From Rhodococcoides fascians NBRC 12155 = LMG 3623 (GTDB lineage: Bacteria > Actinomycetota > Actinomycetes > Mycobacteriales > Mycobacteriaceae): DNA of 64,000 nt. Every line of letters begins with the position of its first letter. Within the stretch, counting starts at the first letter, position 1. The stretch covers positions 62,001 to 126,000 of the forward strand of contig NZ_BCWW01000004.1 of assembly GCF_001894785.1 (NCBI RefSeq), written 5' to 3'. Position numbers and translations under genes: made by a program. The notes beneath the pieces were generated by a model. It was not told the origin of the DNA and ran no database searches. It saw only the letters and a program-made list of their open reading frames with translations. Shown here one piece after another: positions 16,672 through 27,128 of the stretch.

Positions 16672-17748
16672 GTGACCGAGGACGACGAGTTCGGGGAATC
16701 CCAGGTCGGTGCGGAGGCCATGTCCGACGACCTCGACATCGAGACCAGTCTGCGTCCGAAGAACCTCACCGATTTCATCGGTCAGCCTCGGGTGCGTGAG
16801 CAACTGCAGCTGGTGCTCTCGGGGGCGAAGATGCGCGGCGGCACCCCCGATCACATCCTGATGTCGGGTCCGCCCGGCCTGGGAAAGACCAGCATGGCGA
16901 TGATCATCGCCGCGGAACTCGGCACGTCACTGCGGTTGACCTCCGGGCCCGCCCTCGAGCGTGCGGGCGATCTGGCCGCGATGCTCAGCAACCTCGTCGA
17001 AGGGGACGTGCTGTTCATCGACGAGATTCATCGGATCGCCCGGCCGGCCGAGGAAATGTTGTATCTGGCCATGGAGGACTTCCGTGTCGACGTGATCGTC
17101 GGCAAGGGGCCGGGAGCGACATCCATTCCCTTGGAGGTCGCCCCGTTCACTCTCGTCGGTGCGACCACCCGGTCCGGCGCGCTCACCGGACCGCTGCGCG
17201 ACCGCTTCGGGTTCGTGGCGCACATGGATTTCTACGAGCCGAGTGAACTCGAACGAATTCTGATGCGATCCGCCGGGATTCTGGGTGTCCCCATCGACCG
17301 TGACGGCTGCGCCGAGATCGCAGGACGCTCGCGTGGCACACCCCGAATCGCGAACCGACTGCTGCGCCGAGTTCGCGACTACGCGGACGTGCGCGGGGAC
17401 GGCACCGTCACCCAGGACACCGCCAAGGCCGCGCTCGTGGTCTACGACGTGGACAAGCTCGGACTGGATCGCCTCGACCGTGCCGTCCTCAGCGCGCTGA
17501 TCCGAAGTTTCGGCGGGGGACCGGTGGGAGTGTCCACTCTCGCTGTCGCCGTCGGCGAGGAGCCCTCGACGGTCGAGGAAGTGTGTGAGCCGTTCCTGGT
17601 ACGGGCCGGGATGATCGCCCGCACGCCGCGCGGTCGCGTCGCCACCGCCGCCGCCTGGCACCACCTCGGTCTCACCCCACCGCCGGACCTCGCAGTCGGG
17701 GGAATTTCGGTGCGATCGGCCGAGGTCCAGCAGGGATTATTCGAGTGA
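16672..17748 (+). CDS. ruvB: Holliday junction helicase subunit RuvB
   Basis: The 358-residue AAA+ motor has Walker [15 protein letters not shown], Walker [12 protein letters not shown], sensor 1 [11 protein letters not shown], the arginine-finger region [19 protein letters not shown], and the winged-helix domain ending [13 protein letters not shown]. It drives branch migration with RuvA. The first about 25 residues are variable; a later start at the [13 protein letters not shown] methionine is possible. Confidence 0.97.
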   Translation: MTEDDEFGESQVGAEAMSDDLDIETSLRPKNLTDFIGQPRVREQLQLVLSGAKMRGGTPDHILMSGPPGLGKTSMAMIIAAELGTSLRLTSGPALERAGDLAAMLSNLVEGDVLFIDEIHRIARPAEEMLYLAMEDFRVDVIVGKGPGATSIPLEVAPFTLVGATTRSGALTGPLRDRFGFVAHMDFYEPSELERILMRSAGILGVPIDRDGCAEIAGRSRGTPRIANRLLRRVRDYADVRGDGTVTQDTAKAALVVYDVDKLGLDRLDRAVLSALIRSFGGGPVGVSTLAVAVGEEPSTVEEVCEPFLVRAGMIARTPRGRVATAAAWHHLGLTPPPDLAVGGISVRSAEVQQGLFE

Positions 17749-17886
17749 AACGGCCGCAACACGAGACGAACGGACCGAGCGGGCCACAGGTGATGGCACA
17801 CTGGGTAGCTGCGAGGCCCGCACCAGCGATGTTCTCGCACGAGACAATGACGATTATCGAACCGAACTTCGAGGACTGACCTTCCG

Positions 17887-18312
17887 ATGGATTTGCTGTT
17901 TCCGCTGCTGATCGTGGCCCTTCTGGTACCGCTGTTTCTCAACGCGCGCCGACAGAAGAAGGTGCTGGCCAAGACCACGGAAATGCAGGACTCGCTGAAG
18001 GTCGGCGACGAGGTCGTCACCACCGCAGGCCTGTATGCACGAGTGGTCCTGGTCGAGGACGACACGATCGACCTCGAGATCGCCGACGGCGTCATCACGA
18101 CGTGGTCACGCGCCGTCGTGCGTGAGGTTCTGCCCGACGACACCGAGTTCGACGACGGCGAGTCGGGCGAGAACACCTTCGATTCGGTGCCCGGCGCCGG
18201 CACCGCCGCGGTCGGCCCCACCGAGCCGGCAGCTCCGTCGCTGCACAAGGACGTCGGGAACCCCGCCGACGAAACCGTCGAGCAGACGACGAAGCGCCTC
18301 GAAAAAGAGTGA
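17887..18312 (+). CDS. yajC: Preprotein translocase subunit YajC
   Basis: The 141-residue protein has one N-terminal transmembrane helix (MDLLFPLLIVALLVPLFLN), a basic stretch, and a small beta domain with VGDEVVTTAGLYARVV. The C-terminal 45 residues are acidic and proline-rich. YajC forms a membrane complex with SecD and SecF that assists Sec export. It precedes secD by 160 nt with a probable hairpin in between. Confidence 0.93.
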   Translation: MDLLFPLLIVALLVPLFLNARRQKKVLAKTTEMQDSLKVGDEVVTTAGLYARVVLVEDDTIDLEIADGVITTWSRAVVREVLPDDTEFDDGESGENTFDSVPGAGTAAVGPTEPAAPSLHKDVGNPADETVEQTTKRLEKE

Positions 18313-18327
18313 CGTAACGAAGATCCG

Positions 18328-18360
18328 AACCGCTGTCGGAGACACAATCCGGCAGCGGTT
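18328..18360 (+). terminator. Hairpin between yajC and secD
   Basis: AACCGCTGTCGGA and TCCGGCAGCGGTT form a 13-bp stem with one G-U pair and a 7-nt loop, followed by TCGTCT. It could terminate or attenuate yajC transcription before secD. Confidence 0.5.
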
Positions 18361-18472
18361 TCGTCTGCGGTGAGCGTCGTGGTGCACAATCGCACCGCCC
18401 GCCGCTGACACAACGAGGCACGAGCCAACAGGAACAGACACTTTTCCACCGCCCAGAGGAGAATCACACACC

Positions 18473-20242
18473 GTGGCACCTTCCAGCGGATCGGTGCATC
18501 CCGCCCGCTATCTCGCCGTCTTCGCGGTGCTGATGGCGGCGGTGTATGCCCTGGTCTTCTTCACCGGAGACAAAGACCCCTCGCCGAAGTTGGGAATCGA
18601 CCTGCAGGGCGGCACGCGAGTGACGCTGACTGCACGCACGCCCGACGGGAATGCGCCGTCGCAGGACAGCCTCAAGCAGGCGCAGCAGATCATCGAGACC
18701 CGCGTCAACGGTCTCGGCGTGTCCGGTTCCGAGGTGGTCATCGACGGCGACAATCTCGTCATCACGGTGCCCGGTGACGACAGCTCTCAGGCGAGAACTC
18801 TGGGGCAGACCGCTCGACTGTTCATTCGTCCGGTGGTGGGGTCGGTTGCACCATCCGCAGGCCAGGCGACGCCGGGTTCTCCGCAGACCCCGACGGACCC
18901 GGCTGCGCCGGCAGATCCGGCGACAGCCGTCGATCCTGCTGCTCCAGCTGCTCCGCAGAGTCGGGTGTTTCCGGCGCAGGATCCGACGACGGTAGACCCG
19001 ACCCCCGCTCCGACAACCGGTGCTCCGGCCTCGGACGCACCCGCGACGGACGCCCCGACCTCGAGTGATCCCGCCGAAAACGCGTCGCTGTCCGACGCCG
19101 ATCGCGCAGCCCAGGAGATCGCCGACGCGAAGGCGCTTCGTCAGAGCGAGGATCAGCAGATACAGCAGCTCGCCATGCAGTCGCTCGATTGCAACGCCGC
19201 GGACCCGCTTGCCGGCAACGACGATCCTGCACTCCCGCTCGTGGCCTGCTCCACCGACGGAACAGCTGTCTACCTTCTCGGTCCGACGATCATCGACGGT
19301 CAGCAGATCGCCGACGCGACGTCGGGATTCGACAACCAGCAGGCTCAGTTCCAGGTGAGCCTGACGTTCGATTCCGAGGGGTCGAACACCTGGGCGCAGT
19401 TCACGGCTGCGAACCTGCAGAAGCAGGCCGCATTCGTACTGGACTCGAAGGTGATCAGCGCGCCGGTCATTCAGGGTGCCACTCCCGCCGGTAGTGCCAC
19501 GTCGATCACCGGCAACTTCAACGCGCAGAGCGCTTCCGAACTGGCCAACACGCTCAAGTACGGTTCGCTGCCACTGTCGTTCGTGTCCTCCGAGGCCGAA
19601 ACGGTCTCGGCCACATTGGGATTGGCGTCACTCGAAGCAGGCCTGATCGCCGGTGCCATCGGCTTGGCACTCGTGCTGGTCTACTGCCTGCTGTACTACC
19701 GAGCCCTCGGCCTGCTCACGGCTCTGTCGTTGGCGCTGGCCGGGCTCGTCGTCTACGGCATTCTGATCCTGCTCGGCAGGTGGATCAGCTTCACCCTCGA
19801 CCTCGCCGGCATCGCCGGCCTGATCATCGGTATCGGTATGACCGCGGACTCTTTCGTGGTGTTCTTCGAACGCATCAAGGACGAGATTCGCGAGGGCCGC
19901 AGCTTCCGATCAGCAGTGCCCCGCGGTTGGGCCCGCGCACGCAAGACCATCCTGTCCGGGAACGCGGTCAGCTTCATCGCCGCTGCCGTTCTGTACGTAC
20001 TGGCAGTGGGTCAGGTGCGCGGCTTCGCGTTCACCCTGGGACTGACGACCATCCTCGACGTCATCGTCGTGGTGCTGGTGACGTGGCCGCTGGTGAATCT
20101 GGCGTCGAAGTCGAAATTCTGGTCCAAGCCGTCCGTCAACGGTCTCGGCGCGGTCCAGCAGATCGCGCTCGAACGAAAGCGCGCCGCCAACAAGGCAGTC
20201 GCCGTCAAGACCGGCGCCGCGTCGCCGTCGAAGGAGGCATGA
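18473..20242 (+). CDS. secD: Protein translocase subunit SecD
   Basis: The 589-residue membrane protein has an N-terminal helix, the P1 periplasmic domain beginning [13 protein letters not shown], and the C-terminal five-helix RND-like domain with the conserved [20 protein letters not shown]. It uses the proton gradient with SecF to complete export. Residues about 124-205 are a proline/alanine/threonine-rich low-complexity insertion in the extracytoplasmic domain. AGAGGAG lies about 11 nt before the GTG. secF begins 1 nt after the stop. Confidence 0.95.
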   Translation: MAPSSGSVHPARYLAVFAVLMAAVYALVFFTGDKDPSPKLGIDLQGGTRVTLTARTPDGNAPSQDSLKQAQQIIETRVNGLGVSGSEVVIDGDNLVITVPGDDSSQARTLGQTARLFIRPVVGSVAPSAGQATPGSPQTPTDPAAPADPATAVDPAAPAAPQSRVFPAQDPTTVDPTPAPTTGAPASDAPATDAPTSSDPAENASLSDADRAAQEIADAKALRQSEDQQIQQLAMQSLDCNAADPLAGNDDPALPLVACSTDGTAVYLLGPTIIDGQQIADATSGFDNQQAQFQVSLTFDSEGSNTWAQFTAANLQKQAAFVLDSKVISAPVIQGATPAGSATSITGNFNAQSASELANTLKYGSLPLSFVSSEAETVSATLGLASLEAGLIAGAIGLALVLVYCLLYYRALGLLTALSLALAGLVVYGILILLGRWISFTLDLAGIAGLIIGIGMTADSFVVFFERIKDEIREGRSFRSAVPRGWARARKTILSGNAVSFIAAAVLYVLAVGQVRGFAFTLGLTTILDVIVVVLVTWPLVNLASKSKFWSKPSVNGLGAVQQIALERKRAANKAVAVKTGAASPSKEA

Positions 20243-20243
20243 C

Positions 20244-21425
20244 ATGTCCGATACGGCCACCTCGACCCCATCGCCTCTCGACGATTCGAGCGTCGACCAG
20301 TCCACGCAGCCCAGGCACAGTTGGTTATCTCGTCTCTACACCGGCACCGGTGCATTCGAGATCGTCGGACGCCGCAGGTTCTACTACGTGCTGACCGGCG
20401 TCATCGTGCTGATCTGCCTGCTCAGCTTCCTCGTGCGTGGGTTCACGCTCGGTATCGACTTCGAGGGCGGCACCCGCATCGCATTGCCCGCCGCGGACAA
20501 CATCTCCACCGAGCAGGTCGAAACCGTCTACAACGACTCGCTGGGTATGCCCCCGGTGTCGGTCCAGACGGTCGGCTCGGGTGCCGCGGCCACGGTGCAG
20601 ATCCGTTCCGAGGCGCTCGATCCAGCCGAAGTCGACACTCTTCGACAGGCGCTGTTCCAGTCCTTCCAGCCGCAGGACAACTCGGGCACCGCAACGCCCA
20701 ATGCCATCAGCGTCTCCGACGTGAGTGAGACATGGGGGAGTCAGATCACCCAGAAGGCTCTGATAGCCCTCGCGGTGTTCCTGGTGATCGTCAGCATCTA
20801 CATCGCCATCCGATACGAACGGGACATGGCGCTGGCGGCCCTGGCCGCATTGGGCTTCGACCTCGTCGTCACCGCGGGCGTCTATTCACTCGTCGGCTTC
20901 GAGGTGACCCCGGCCACGGTGATCGGTCTGCTGACCATTCTGGGATTCTCGCTGTACGACTCCGTCGTGGTGTTCGACAAGGTGGAGGAGAACACCCGAG
21001 GCATCTTGAACCTGCACCGCAAGACGTACGCGGAGCAGGCCAACCTTGCCGTGAATCAGACTCTGATGCGATCGATCAACACGACCGTGATCGGCGTTCT
21101 GCCGGTTATCGCGTTGATGATCGTCGCGGTCTGGCTGCTGGGCGTGGGAACGCTCAAGGATCTCGCTCTCGTGCAGCTCGTCGGCATGATCGTCGGTGCC
21201 TACTCGTCCATCTTCTTCGCCACGCCGCTGTTGGTGACCCTGAAGGAGAAGTGGGGCCCGGTCGCGGTCCACACTCGCAAGGTCCACTCCAAGCGTGCCG
21301 ACGCGGCGGCGCGCGCCGCCGGTCTCGCACCCGAACCGGTGGCCGTCGGCGTGGATGTCAGCAAGGCGTCGGCACCGCAGCCCGGCAATCGCCCCACTGG
21401 GAAGCGGAACAAGAAGCGCCGATAG
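20244..21425 (+). CDS. secF: Protein translocase subunit SecF
   Basis: The 393-residue protein has FTLGIDFEGGTRIALP after the first helix and the SecF signature GFSLYDSVVVFDKVEENTRG, followed by SINTTVIGVLPVIALM in the fourth to sixth helices. It partners SecD. The C-terminal 70 residues are Lys/Arg/Ala-rich and probably cytoplasmic. It is in one operon with secD (1-nt spacing), and the peptide-binding lipoprotein gene follows after 26 nt. Confidence 0.96.
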   Translation: MSDTATSTPSPLDDSSVDQSTQPRHSWLSRLYTGTGAFEIVGRRRFYYVLTGVIVLICLLSFLVRGFTLGIDFEGGTRIALPAADNISTEQVETVYNDSLGMPPVSVQTVGSGAAATVQIRSEALDPAEVDTLRQALFQSFQPQDNSGTATPNAISVSDVSETWGSQITQKALIALAVFLVIVSIYIAIRYERDMALAALAALGFDLVVTAGVYSLVGFEVTPATVIGLLTILGFSLYDSVVVFDKVEENTRGILNLHRKTYAEQANLAVNQTLMRSINTTVIGVLPVIALMIVAVWLLGVGTLKDLALVQLVGMIVGAYSSIFFATPLLVTLKEKWGPVAVHTRKVHSKRADAAARAAGLAPEPVAVGVDVSKASAPQPGNRPTGKRNKKRR

Positions 21426-21451
21426 CGAGATCGTAGAGATGGAGAGTGCAC

Positions 21452-23149
21452 GTGGAACGTAGGTGGAGCGCGGCACTGCTGGCAGCGGGTCTGGCCGCAG
21501 CGTCGCTCACCGCATGTTCGGCCTCGGAGGACAAGGTGCCTTCCATCGGGTACTCGTTCGACAACGTGGTGAACAACTACAACGCCAGGACCGTCGACGG
21601 GGCCGCGTCGGGAGCGCGTCAGGCGTTCACACGAGTCCAGGTCGGGTTCAGCTATCTGGGACCGGACGGTGATGCGCTGTCGGACAACGACATCGGTACC
21701 GTCGCGGTCGTGCCAGGGGACGTTCTGACGCTGCAGTACACGATCGCGCCTGCGGCGAAATACTCCGACGGCGCACCGATGGCGTGCGATGACCTGGTGC
21801 TGGCGTGGGCCGCCAACAGCGGCCGGTTCGCCACCGACCGTCCCCTGTTCGACGCGGCGTCGACGGCGGGATACTCCGACATCGCGAGCATCGACTGCGT
21901 CCCCGGGTCCAAGGACGCCACCGTCGTCTTCGCCCCGGGCCGCAGCTACCAGAACTGGCGAGCTCTGTTCGGTGCCACCGATCTGTTGCCCGCACACGTG
22001 GCTGCGCGCGCGGCCGGGGTACCGAACGTCGTCGATCCCATAGTGGCCGGCGATGACGGTGTCGTCTCTCGGATCGCCGATTTCTGGAACACCGGGTGGA
22101 CGTTGACGCCCGGTTCTGTCGACACGTCTCTGTTGCCGTCGGCCGGTCCGTACCGCGTCGACTCGTACACCGCCGAGGACGGGTTGGTTCTGGTCGCGAA
22201 CGACGCCTGGTGGGGCATTCCGCCCGAGACGCAGAGAGTCGTGATCTGGCCCAAGGGCACCGACGTCCCGGCGAAGATCAACGATGGATCTCTGGACGTG
22301 ATCGACCAGGGTGCGGGCGCGAACGATCTGGGTTCGACAGAGGGGTTCGAGACCGTCACGGAACCGTCGCGAGGCGTCGAGCAGCTGACGTTCGCGACCC
22401 AGGGCGCGCTGGCGGAAGCGAGTGCTCGCCGGGCCGTGGCCGCATGCATCCCGCGAACGGACCTGTTCGACACACTCGGGCACCCTGGCTTCGAGGCACC
22501 GCCGGCCGGGCCCGGCTCCAGCGTCGTCGATTCTCGGCTGATGCAACCGGACACTCTGGTGTACCCCTCGGTTGCCGGGACGGTCGGCGACCGGTACCAG
22601 CGGTCGGACCTGGACCGCGCGGGCAAGGAACTGGCCGCATCGGGTAGCAGTGCGCTGACCGTACGCGTCGGCTACCTGGCACCGGACGCGCGCCGCGCTC
22701 AGCTGGTCAGCCGAATGGCGAGCGATTGTGCGGCGGCGGGGATCACCGTCGAGGACGCGAGCTCACCGGAGTTCACGCCGTCCGCGCTTCGTGCCGGAAC
22801 AGTGGACGCCGTTCTCGGCGGCGCGGGGTCGCTGCCAGGGCCGACCGGCTCGGCGTCGTCCGTCGTCGCACGGTACTCGTTGCGAACCGGTATCGGCCTC
22901 AACGTGGGCGGGTACAGCAACGGGCGGATCGACTCGATCGTCGACCAGCTGGCGGTGACCGACGATCCCGAGCGCGTGCTGGCGTTGGCGACCGAGGGCG
23001 AGAACATTCTGTGGAACGACATGCCGTCGCTTCCGCTGTACAGCGAGCCGCGCACCACCGTCGTGAGCGACGGTATGCAGGACGTCGTGGCCAACCCCAC
23101 GGCGGCCGGTGCCGGCTGGAACATGGATCGGTGGGTACTTTTGAAATGA
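21452..23149 (+). CDS. ABC transporter substrate-binding lipoprotein, family 5 (peptide type)
   Basis: The 565-residue protein starts with a lipoprotein signal whose lipobox LTAC places the acylated Cys at residue 22. The mature part has the family 5 oligopeptide/nickel-binding layout, with YSDGAPMACDDLVLAW and SAGPYRVDSYTAEDG. No permease or ATPase genes are adjacent, so it is an orphan binding protein like Rv2585c. It begins at GTG 21452 after GGAGAG; GTG 21446 is an alternative. The stop overlaps the apt start. Confidence 0.85.
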   Translation: MERRWSAALLAAGLAAASLTACSASEDKVPSIGYSFDNVVNNYNARTVDGAASGARQAFTRVQVGFSYLGPDGDALSDNDIGTVAVVPGDVLTLQYTIAPAAKYSDGAPMACDDLVLAWAANSGRFATDRPLFDAASTAGYSDIASIDCVPGSKDATVVFAPGRSYQNWRALFGATDLLPAHVAARAAGVPNVVDPIVAGDDGVVSRIADFWNTGWTLTPGSVDTSLLPSAGPYRVDSYTAEDGLVLVANDAWWGIPPETQRVVIWPKGTDVPAKINDGSLDVIDQGAGANDLGSTEGFETVTEPSRGVEQLTFATQGALAEASARRAVAACIPRTDLFDTLGHPGFEAPPAGPGSSVVDSRLMQPDTLVYPSVAGTVGDRYQRSDLDRAGKELAASGSSALTVRVGYLAPDARRAQLVSRMASDCAAAGITVEDASSPEFTPSALRAGTVDAVLGGAGSLPGPTGSASSVVARYSLRTGIGLNVGGYSNGRIDSIVDQLAVTDDPERVLALATEGENILWNDMPSLPLYSEPRTTVVSDGMQDVVANPTAAGAGWNMDRWVLLK

Positions 23150-23703
23150 GCGATGCGACAGTGACTCAGGACGGCGGGGTGCGCGGTGATGCCGTGTCGG
23201 CCGTGCATCGGCTGACGCGGTGGGTGGACGATTTTCCCGTGGACGGGGTGCGGTTCGGCGACCTGACCCCGGTGTTCGCGGAGGGGCCCGCGTTGCGCAG
23301 CGTCGTCACGGCATTGGCGGAGGGTTTCGAGAACGTCGATCTGGTGGCGGGCATCGATGCCCGAGGGTTTCTGCTGGGAGCGGGCGTGGGACTCGAGCTC
23401 GGTTGCGGGGTGCTCGCTGTACGCAAGGCGGGCAAACTGCCGCCGCCCGTGCACTCGCGAACCTACGATCTCGAATACGGAACCGCGGAACTGCAGATTC
23501 CGACCTCCATCGAGCTGGCCGGTCGACGGGTGCTCGTGGTCGACGATGTCCTCGCCACCGGCGGTACCGTCGATGCGACAGCTCGGTTGTTGGCCGAGCA
23601 GGGCGCGGTGGTGGTCGGGGCGACCGTGGTGTTGGAAATCGAGGCGCTCGACGGCCGCAGCAAGTGCAGTGACTACCCGCTCGCCTGCCTGGTTCGAGTC
23701 TGA
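23146..23703 (+). CDS. apt: Adenine phosphoribosyltransferase
   Basis: The 185-residue purine-salvage enzyme makes AMP from adenine and PRPP. It shows FGDLTPVFA, VAGIDARGFLLGAGV, the flexible-loop GKLPPPVHSRTYDLEYG, and the PRPP-binding VLVVDDVLATGGT. The ATG overlaps the lipoprotein stop codon. An apt gene next to relA is a common actinobacterial arrangement. Confidence 0.95.
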   Translation: MSDATVTQDGGVRGDAVSAVHRLTRWVDDFPVDGVRFGDLTPVFAEGPALRSVVTALAEGFENVDLVAGIDARGFLLGAGVGLELGCGVLAVRKAGKLPPPVHSRTYDLEYGTAELQIPTSIELAGRRVLVVDDVLATGGTVDATARLLAEQGAVVVGATVVLEIEALDGRSKCSDYPLACLVRV

Positions 23704-23707
23704 GGAC

Positions 23708-23713
23708 TAAAGT
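23708..23713 (+). promoter_or_regulatory. Possible relA -10 element
   Basis: TAAAGT fits TANNNT within TAAAGTCGAC, identical to the element upstream of the YebC-like gene. It would give relA its own promoter with a leader of about 60 nt. Confidence 0.35.
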
Positions 23714-23780
23714 CGACTGATACAGCGTCGACCGGATCTGTCCTGGCGTCGGCGCGAATGTGTGGCAGGAGGTGATGAGA

Positions 23781-26258
23781 GTGACCCGTTACATCGATCA
23801 GCCCTTGCCCGAGCGGCCCGCAGTCGCCGATCGGCCGGGAACCGGTGCGGATTCGGTCGCGTCCGGCGATACGAGCGCGGTCGTCGATACCGCAGTGGTC
23901 AACGATCCGGTGGTGGACAGACCGGGCGTGCGCGAGCCGGTGTCGAGTGATTCGGCGCAGGCCGACGACCAGGCGCCGTCGGGTGCACGCAATTCGGCAC
24001 CCGTGCCCACCTCGGCCTCCCGTCGAGTTCGGGCGCGGCTCGCTCGTCGCATCACGGCCGGACGCAGCGCGGCGGTCAAGCCCGTCCTCGAACCTCTGGT
24101 CAGTCTGCATCGCGAGCTGTATCCCAAGGCCGATCTGACGCTGCTGCAGCGGGCCTACGACGTCGCGGACGAGCTGCATTCCACACAGATGCGCAAGTCC
24201 GGCGACCCGTACATCACCCATCCACTTGCCGTGGCGAACATCCTCGCCGAACTGGGTATGGACACCACCACGCTGGTTGCGGCCCTGCTGCACGACACGG
24301 TGGAGGACACCGGCTACTCGTTGGCCAAGTTGACCGAGGAGTTCGGTGACGAGGTGTCCCATCTTGTCGACGGGGTCACCAAGCTGGACAAGGTCGTACT
24401 GGGGACGGCCGCCGAGGGCGAGACCATCCGAAAGATGATCATCGCGATGGCGCGGGACCCGCGGGTGTTGGTCATCAAGGTCGCCGATCGACTGCACAAC
24501 ATGCGCACGATGCGATTCCTGCCCCCGGAGAAGCAGGCCCGCAAGGCCAAGGAAACACTGGAAGTCATTGCGCCGCTTGCTCATCGGCTGGGTATGGCCA
24601 CCGTCAAATGGGAGCTCGAAGACCTGGCCTTCGCCATTCTCCATCCCAAGAAGTACGACGAGATCGTTCGGTTGGTCGCAGATCGGGCACCGTCCCGCGA
24701 CACGTACCTCGAGAAGGTACGGGCCGAGATCAACGCCACACTGGCGGCATCGAGAATCAGCGCCGTCGTCGAGGGACGTCCCAAGCACTACTGGTCGATC
24801 TACCAGAAGATGATCGTCAAGGGCCGCGACTTCGACGACATCCACGACCTCGTGGGAGTGCGCATTCTGTGCGACGAGATCCGCGACTGCTATGCCGCGG
24901 TCGGCGTCGTGCACTCGCTGTGGCAGCCGATGGCGGGCCGCTTCAAGGACTACATCGCGCAGCCACGGTACGGCGTCTACCAGTCGCTGCACACCACGGT
25001 GATCGGGCCCGAGGGCAAGCCACTCGAAGTGCAGATTCGCACCAGGGACATGCACCGCACCGCGGAGTTCGGTATCGCTGCTCACTGGCGATACAAGGAG
25101 ACCAAGGGCAAGCACTCTCAGGACAACGCCGAGGTCGACGACATGGCGTGGATGCGCCAGTTGCTCGACTGGCAGCGTGAAGCGGCCGACCCGGGCGAGT
25201 TCCTCGAATCTCTGCGCTACGACCTGGCGGTCAAGGAAATCTTCGTCTTCACCCCGAAGGGCGATGTCGTCACGCTTCCCGCCGGATCCTGTCCGGTTGA
25301 CTTCGCCTATGCGGTGCACACCGAAGTGGGTCACCGCTGTATCGGAGCCCGGGTCAACGGTCGCCTGGTGGCACTCGAACGGACCCTCGACAACGGCGAG
25401 GTGGTCGAGGTCTTCACGTCCAAGGCCGTCACGGCCGGGCCGAGTCGAGATTGGCAGGGCTTCGTCGCGTCACCGCGTGCGAAGACCAAGATCCGTCAGT
25501 GGTTCGCCAAGGAACGTCGCGAAGAGGCCCTCGAAGCCGGTAAGGACGCCATCGCGAAAGAGGTCCGTCGCGGCGGACTTCCGTTGCAGCGCTTGATGAA
25601 TGCCGAGTCCATGTCGGCCATCTCCCACGAACTGCGGTACGTGGACGTGTCGGCGCTGTACACCGCGGTCGGTGAGAACCACGTTTCTGCTCGCCACGTC
25701 GTGCAGAGGCTGGTCGCTCATCTCGGTGGTGTCGGTGACGTCGAGGAAGAGCTCGCGGAGCGCTCTACGCCGTCGACCATTCCGACCAGACCGCGTCAGG
25801 TCGGAGACGCCGGGGTGCTGGTCACCGGTGCCGAGGGTGTCGTGGCAAAACTCGCCAAGTGCTGCACCCCTGTGCCCGGGGACGAGATACTCGGGTTCGT
25901 CACCCGCGGCGGGTCGGTCAGCGTCCACCGCACCGACTGCACCAATGCGCGGTCGCTCGAGGAGCAGTCCGAGCGCTTCATCGAGGTGCAATGGGCACCG
26001 TCGGCCTCCTCGGTGTTCCTCGTGGCCATTCAGATCGAGGCCCTGGACCGGCATCGGTTGCTCTCGGACGTCACGAAGGCTCTGGCCGACGAGAAGGTCA
26101 ACATCCTCTCGGCATCCGTCGCGACGTCGGGCGATCGGGTGGCTATCAGCAAGTTCACGTTCGAGATGGGTGACCCCAAGCATCTGGGGCACGTGCTGAA
26201 CGTCGTGCGCAACGTGGAGGGCGTGTACGACGTGTACAGGCTCACGTCGGCGGCCTGA
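23781..26258 (+). CDS. relA: Bifunctional (p)ppGpp synthetase/hydrolase RelA/SpoT (Rsh)
   Basis: The 825-residue stringent-response enzyme has a variable N-terminal about 90 residues, the HD hydrolase domain ([30 protein letters not shown]), the synthetase domain ([19 protein letters not shown], then HWRYK), a TGS domain ([15 protein letters not shown]) and a C-terminal ACT domain. Both active-site motif sets look intact, so synthesis and hydrolysis are both expected. GTG 23781 lies 8 nt after AGGAGG; an ATG at 23775 is too close to that site. It is convergent with the cyclophilin genes. Confidence 0.95.
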   Translation: MTRYIDQPLPERPAVADRPGTGADSVASGDTSAVVDTAVVNDPVVDRPGVREPVSSDSAQADDQAPSGARNSAPVPTSASRRVRARLARRITAGRSAAVKPVLEPLVSLHRELYPKADLTLLQRAYDVADELHSTQMRKSGDPYITHPLAVANILAELGMDTTTLVAALLHDTVEDTGYSLAKLTEEFGDEVSHLVDGVTKLDKVVLGTAAEGETIRKMIIAMARDPRVLVIKVADRLHNMRTMRFLPPEKQARKAKETLEVIAPLAHRLGMATVKWELEDLAFAILHPKKYDEIVRLVADRAPSRDTYLEKVRAEINATLAASRISAVVEGRPKHYWSIYQKMIVKGRDFDDIHDLVGVRILCDEIRDCYAAVGVVHSLWQPMAGRFKDYIAQPRYGVYQSLHTTVIGPEGKPLEVQIRTRDMHRTAEFGIAAHWRYKETKGKHSQDNAEVDDMAWMRQLLDWQREAADPGEFLESLRYDLAVKEIFVFTPKGDVVTLPAGSCPVDFAYAVHTEVGHRCIGARVNGRLVALERTLDNGEVVEVFTSKAVTAGPSRDWQGFVASPRAKTKIRQWFAKERREEALEAGKDAIAKEVRRGGLPLQRLMNAESMSAISHELRYVDVSALYTAVGENHVSARHVVQRLVAHLGGVGDVEEELAERSTPSTIPTRPRQVGDAGVLVTGAEGVVAKLAKCCTPVPGDEILGFVTRGGSVSVHRTDCTNARSLEEQSERFIEVQWAPSASSVFLVAIQIEALDRHRLLSDVTKALADEKVNILSASVATSGDRVAISKFTFEMGDPKHLGHVLNVVRNVEGVYDVYRLTSAA

Positions 26259-26281
26259 CCGAATTCCGACCCGATACGACA

Positions 26282-26313
26282 ACAGGGTGAGCAGAAATTT
26301 CTGCTCACCCTGT
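26282..26313. terminator. Perfect 32-bp palindrome between relA and the cyclophilin gene
   Basis: ACAGGGTGAGCAGAAA is followed directly by its exact reverse complement, in the 72-nt gap between two convergent genes. It can form the same strong hairpin on either transcript, so it is a likely bidirectional terminator. Confidence 0.75.
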
Positions 26314-26330
26314 CGTCGTCGTGCGGTACC

Positions 26331-27128
26331 TCAGGTTGCCGAGGTGATGACCACCGGATTCGCTGGTGCGCCGTCCTCTGCACCGCCGCTGACTCCACCG
26401 GCCGCAATGGCGTCCAGGGTCTGCAGGCCGGCATCGGAGATGGTGCCGAACACCGTGTACTGCGGCGGCAGCACCGAGTCGGCGTACACCAGGAAGAACT
26501 GGCTGCCGTTGGTGTTAGGGCCTGCATTGGCCATGGCCAGGGTGCCACGGGGGTAGACGACCGGGTTCTGGGCCTGCGCGGGATCGTCGGCGAACGCCGT
26601 TGTGGGGTATTCGTTGGCGAAGCTGTAGCCGGGGCCGCCACGACCCGATCCCGACGGGTCGCCGCATTGCAACACTTCGAGGCCGGGGGATGTGGTCAAC
26701 CGGTGACACGGTGCGCCGTCGAAGTAGCCCTGCTGAGCCAGGCTGACCACACTGTTGACGGCGCACGGGGCCTCGGTACGGTCGAGCGTCATTCCGATGT
26801 CGCCCTGGGTCGTCGACAGCGTCACGTCGACCGTTCCGAAGACGTCGATGTTCTCGGTCGGAGGCGGAGCAACCTCCTTGGCGGCCGGAGACTCCGCCGG
26901 GTACGCACACGAGACCGTATCGGTGGTCGGCTGCGGAACGGGCGGCAGCGCACCGAACCGCGACAGATTCAGCGGCGGCCGCGGGGTGGTCGTCGCGGCC
27001 GACGTCGAGGCAGCGGTCGTCGAACCGGCCGGAGCGGGCGCGGCAGCGGTCTCCGTCGATCCGGAGCAGCCGGCGAGAAGAAGTACCGCAGCGGAGGCTG
27101 CGATCACCAGACCGGGTACGCGTGTCAC
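26331..27128 (-). CDS. Cyclophilin-type peptidyl-prolyl isomerase lipoprotein
   Basis: The 265-residue protein has a lipoprotein signal with LLAGC (Cys at about residue 21), a threonine/proline-rich linker, and a cyclophilin domain with YPRGTLAMANAGPNTNGSQF, FFLVY and YTVFGTI. The usual FHR catalytic stretch reads CHRLTT, and four cysteines match positions in the neighbouring paralogue, suggesting disulfides outside the membrane. The GTG start overlaps the upstream paralogue stop, so the pair is a tandem duplication in one operon. Isomerase activity is plausible but the catalytic pocket is altered. Confidence 0.85.
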   Translation of the reverse strand: MTRVPGLVIAASAAVLLLAGCSGSTETAAAPAPAGSTTAASTSAATTTPRPPLNLSRFGALPPVPQPTTDTVSCAYPAESPAAKEVAPPPTENIDVFGTVDVTLSTTQGDIGMTLDRTEAPCAVNSVVSLAQQGYFDGAPCHRLTTSPGLEVLQCGDPSGSGRGGPGYSFANEYPTTAFADDPAQAQNPVVYPRGTLAMANAGPNTNGSQFFLVYADSVLPPQYTVFGTISDAGLQTLDAIAAGGVSGGAEDGAPANPVVITSAT

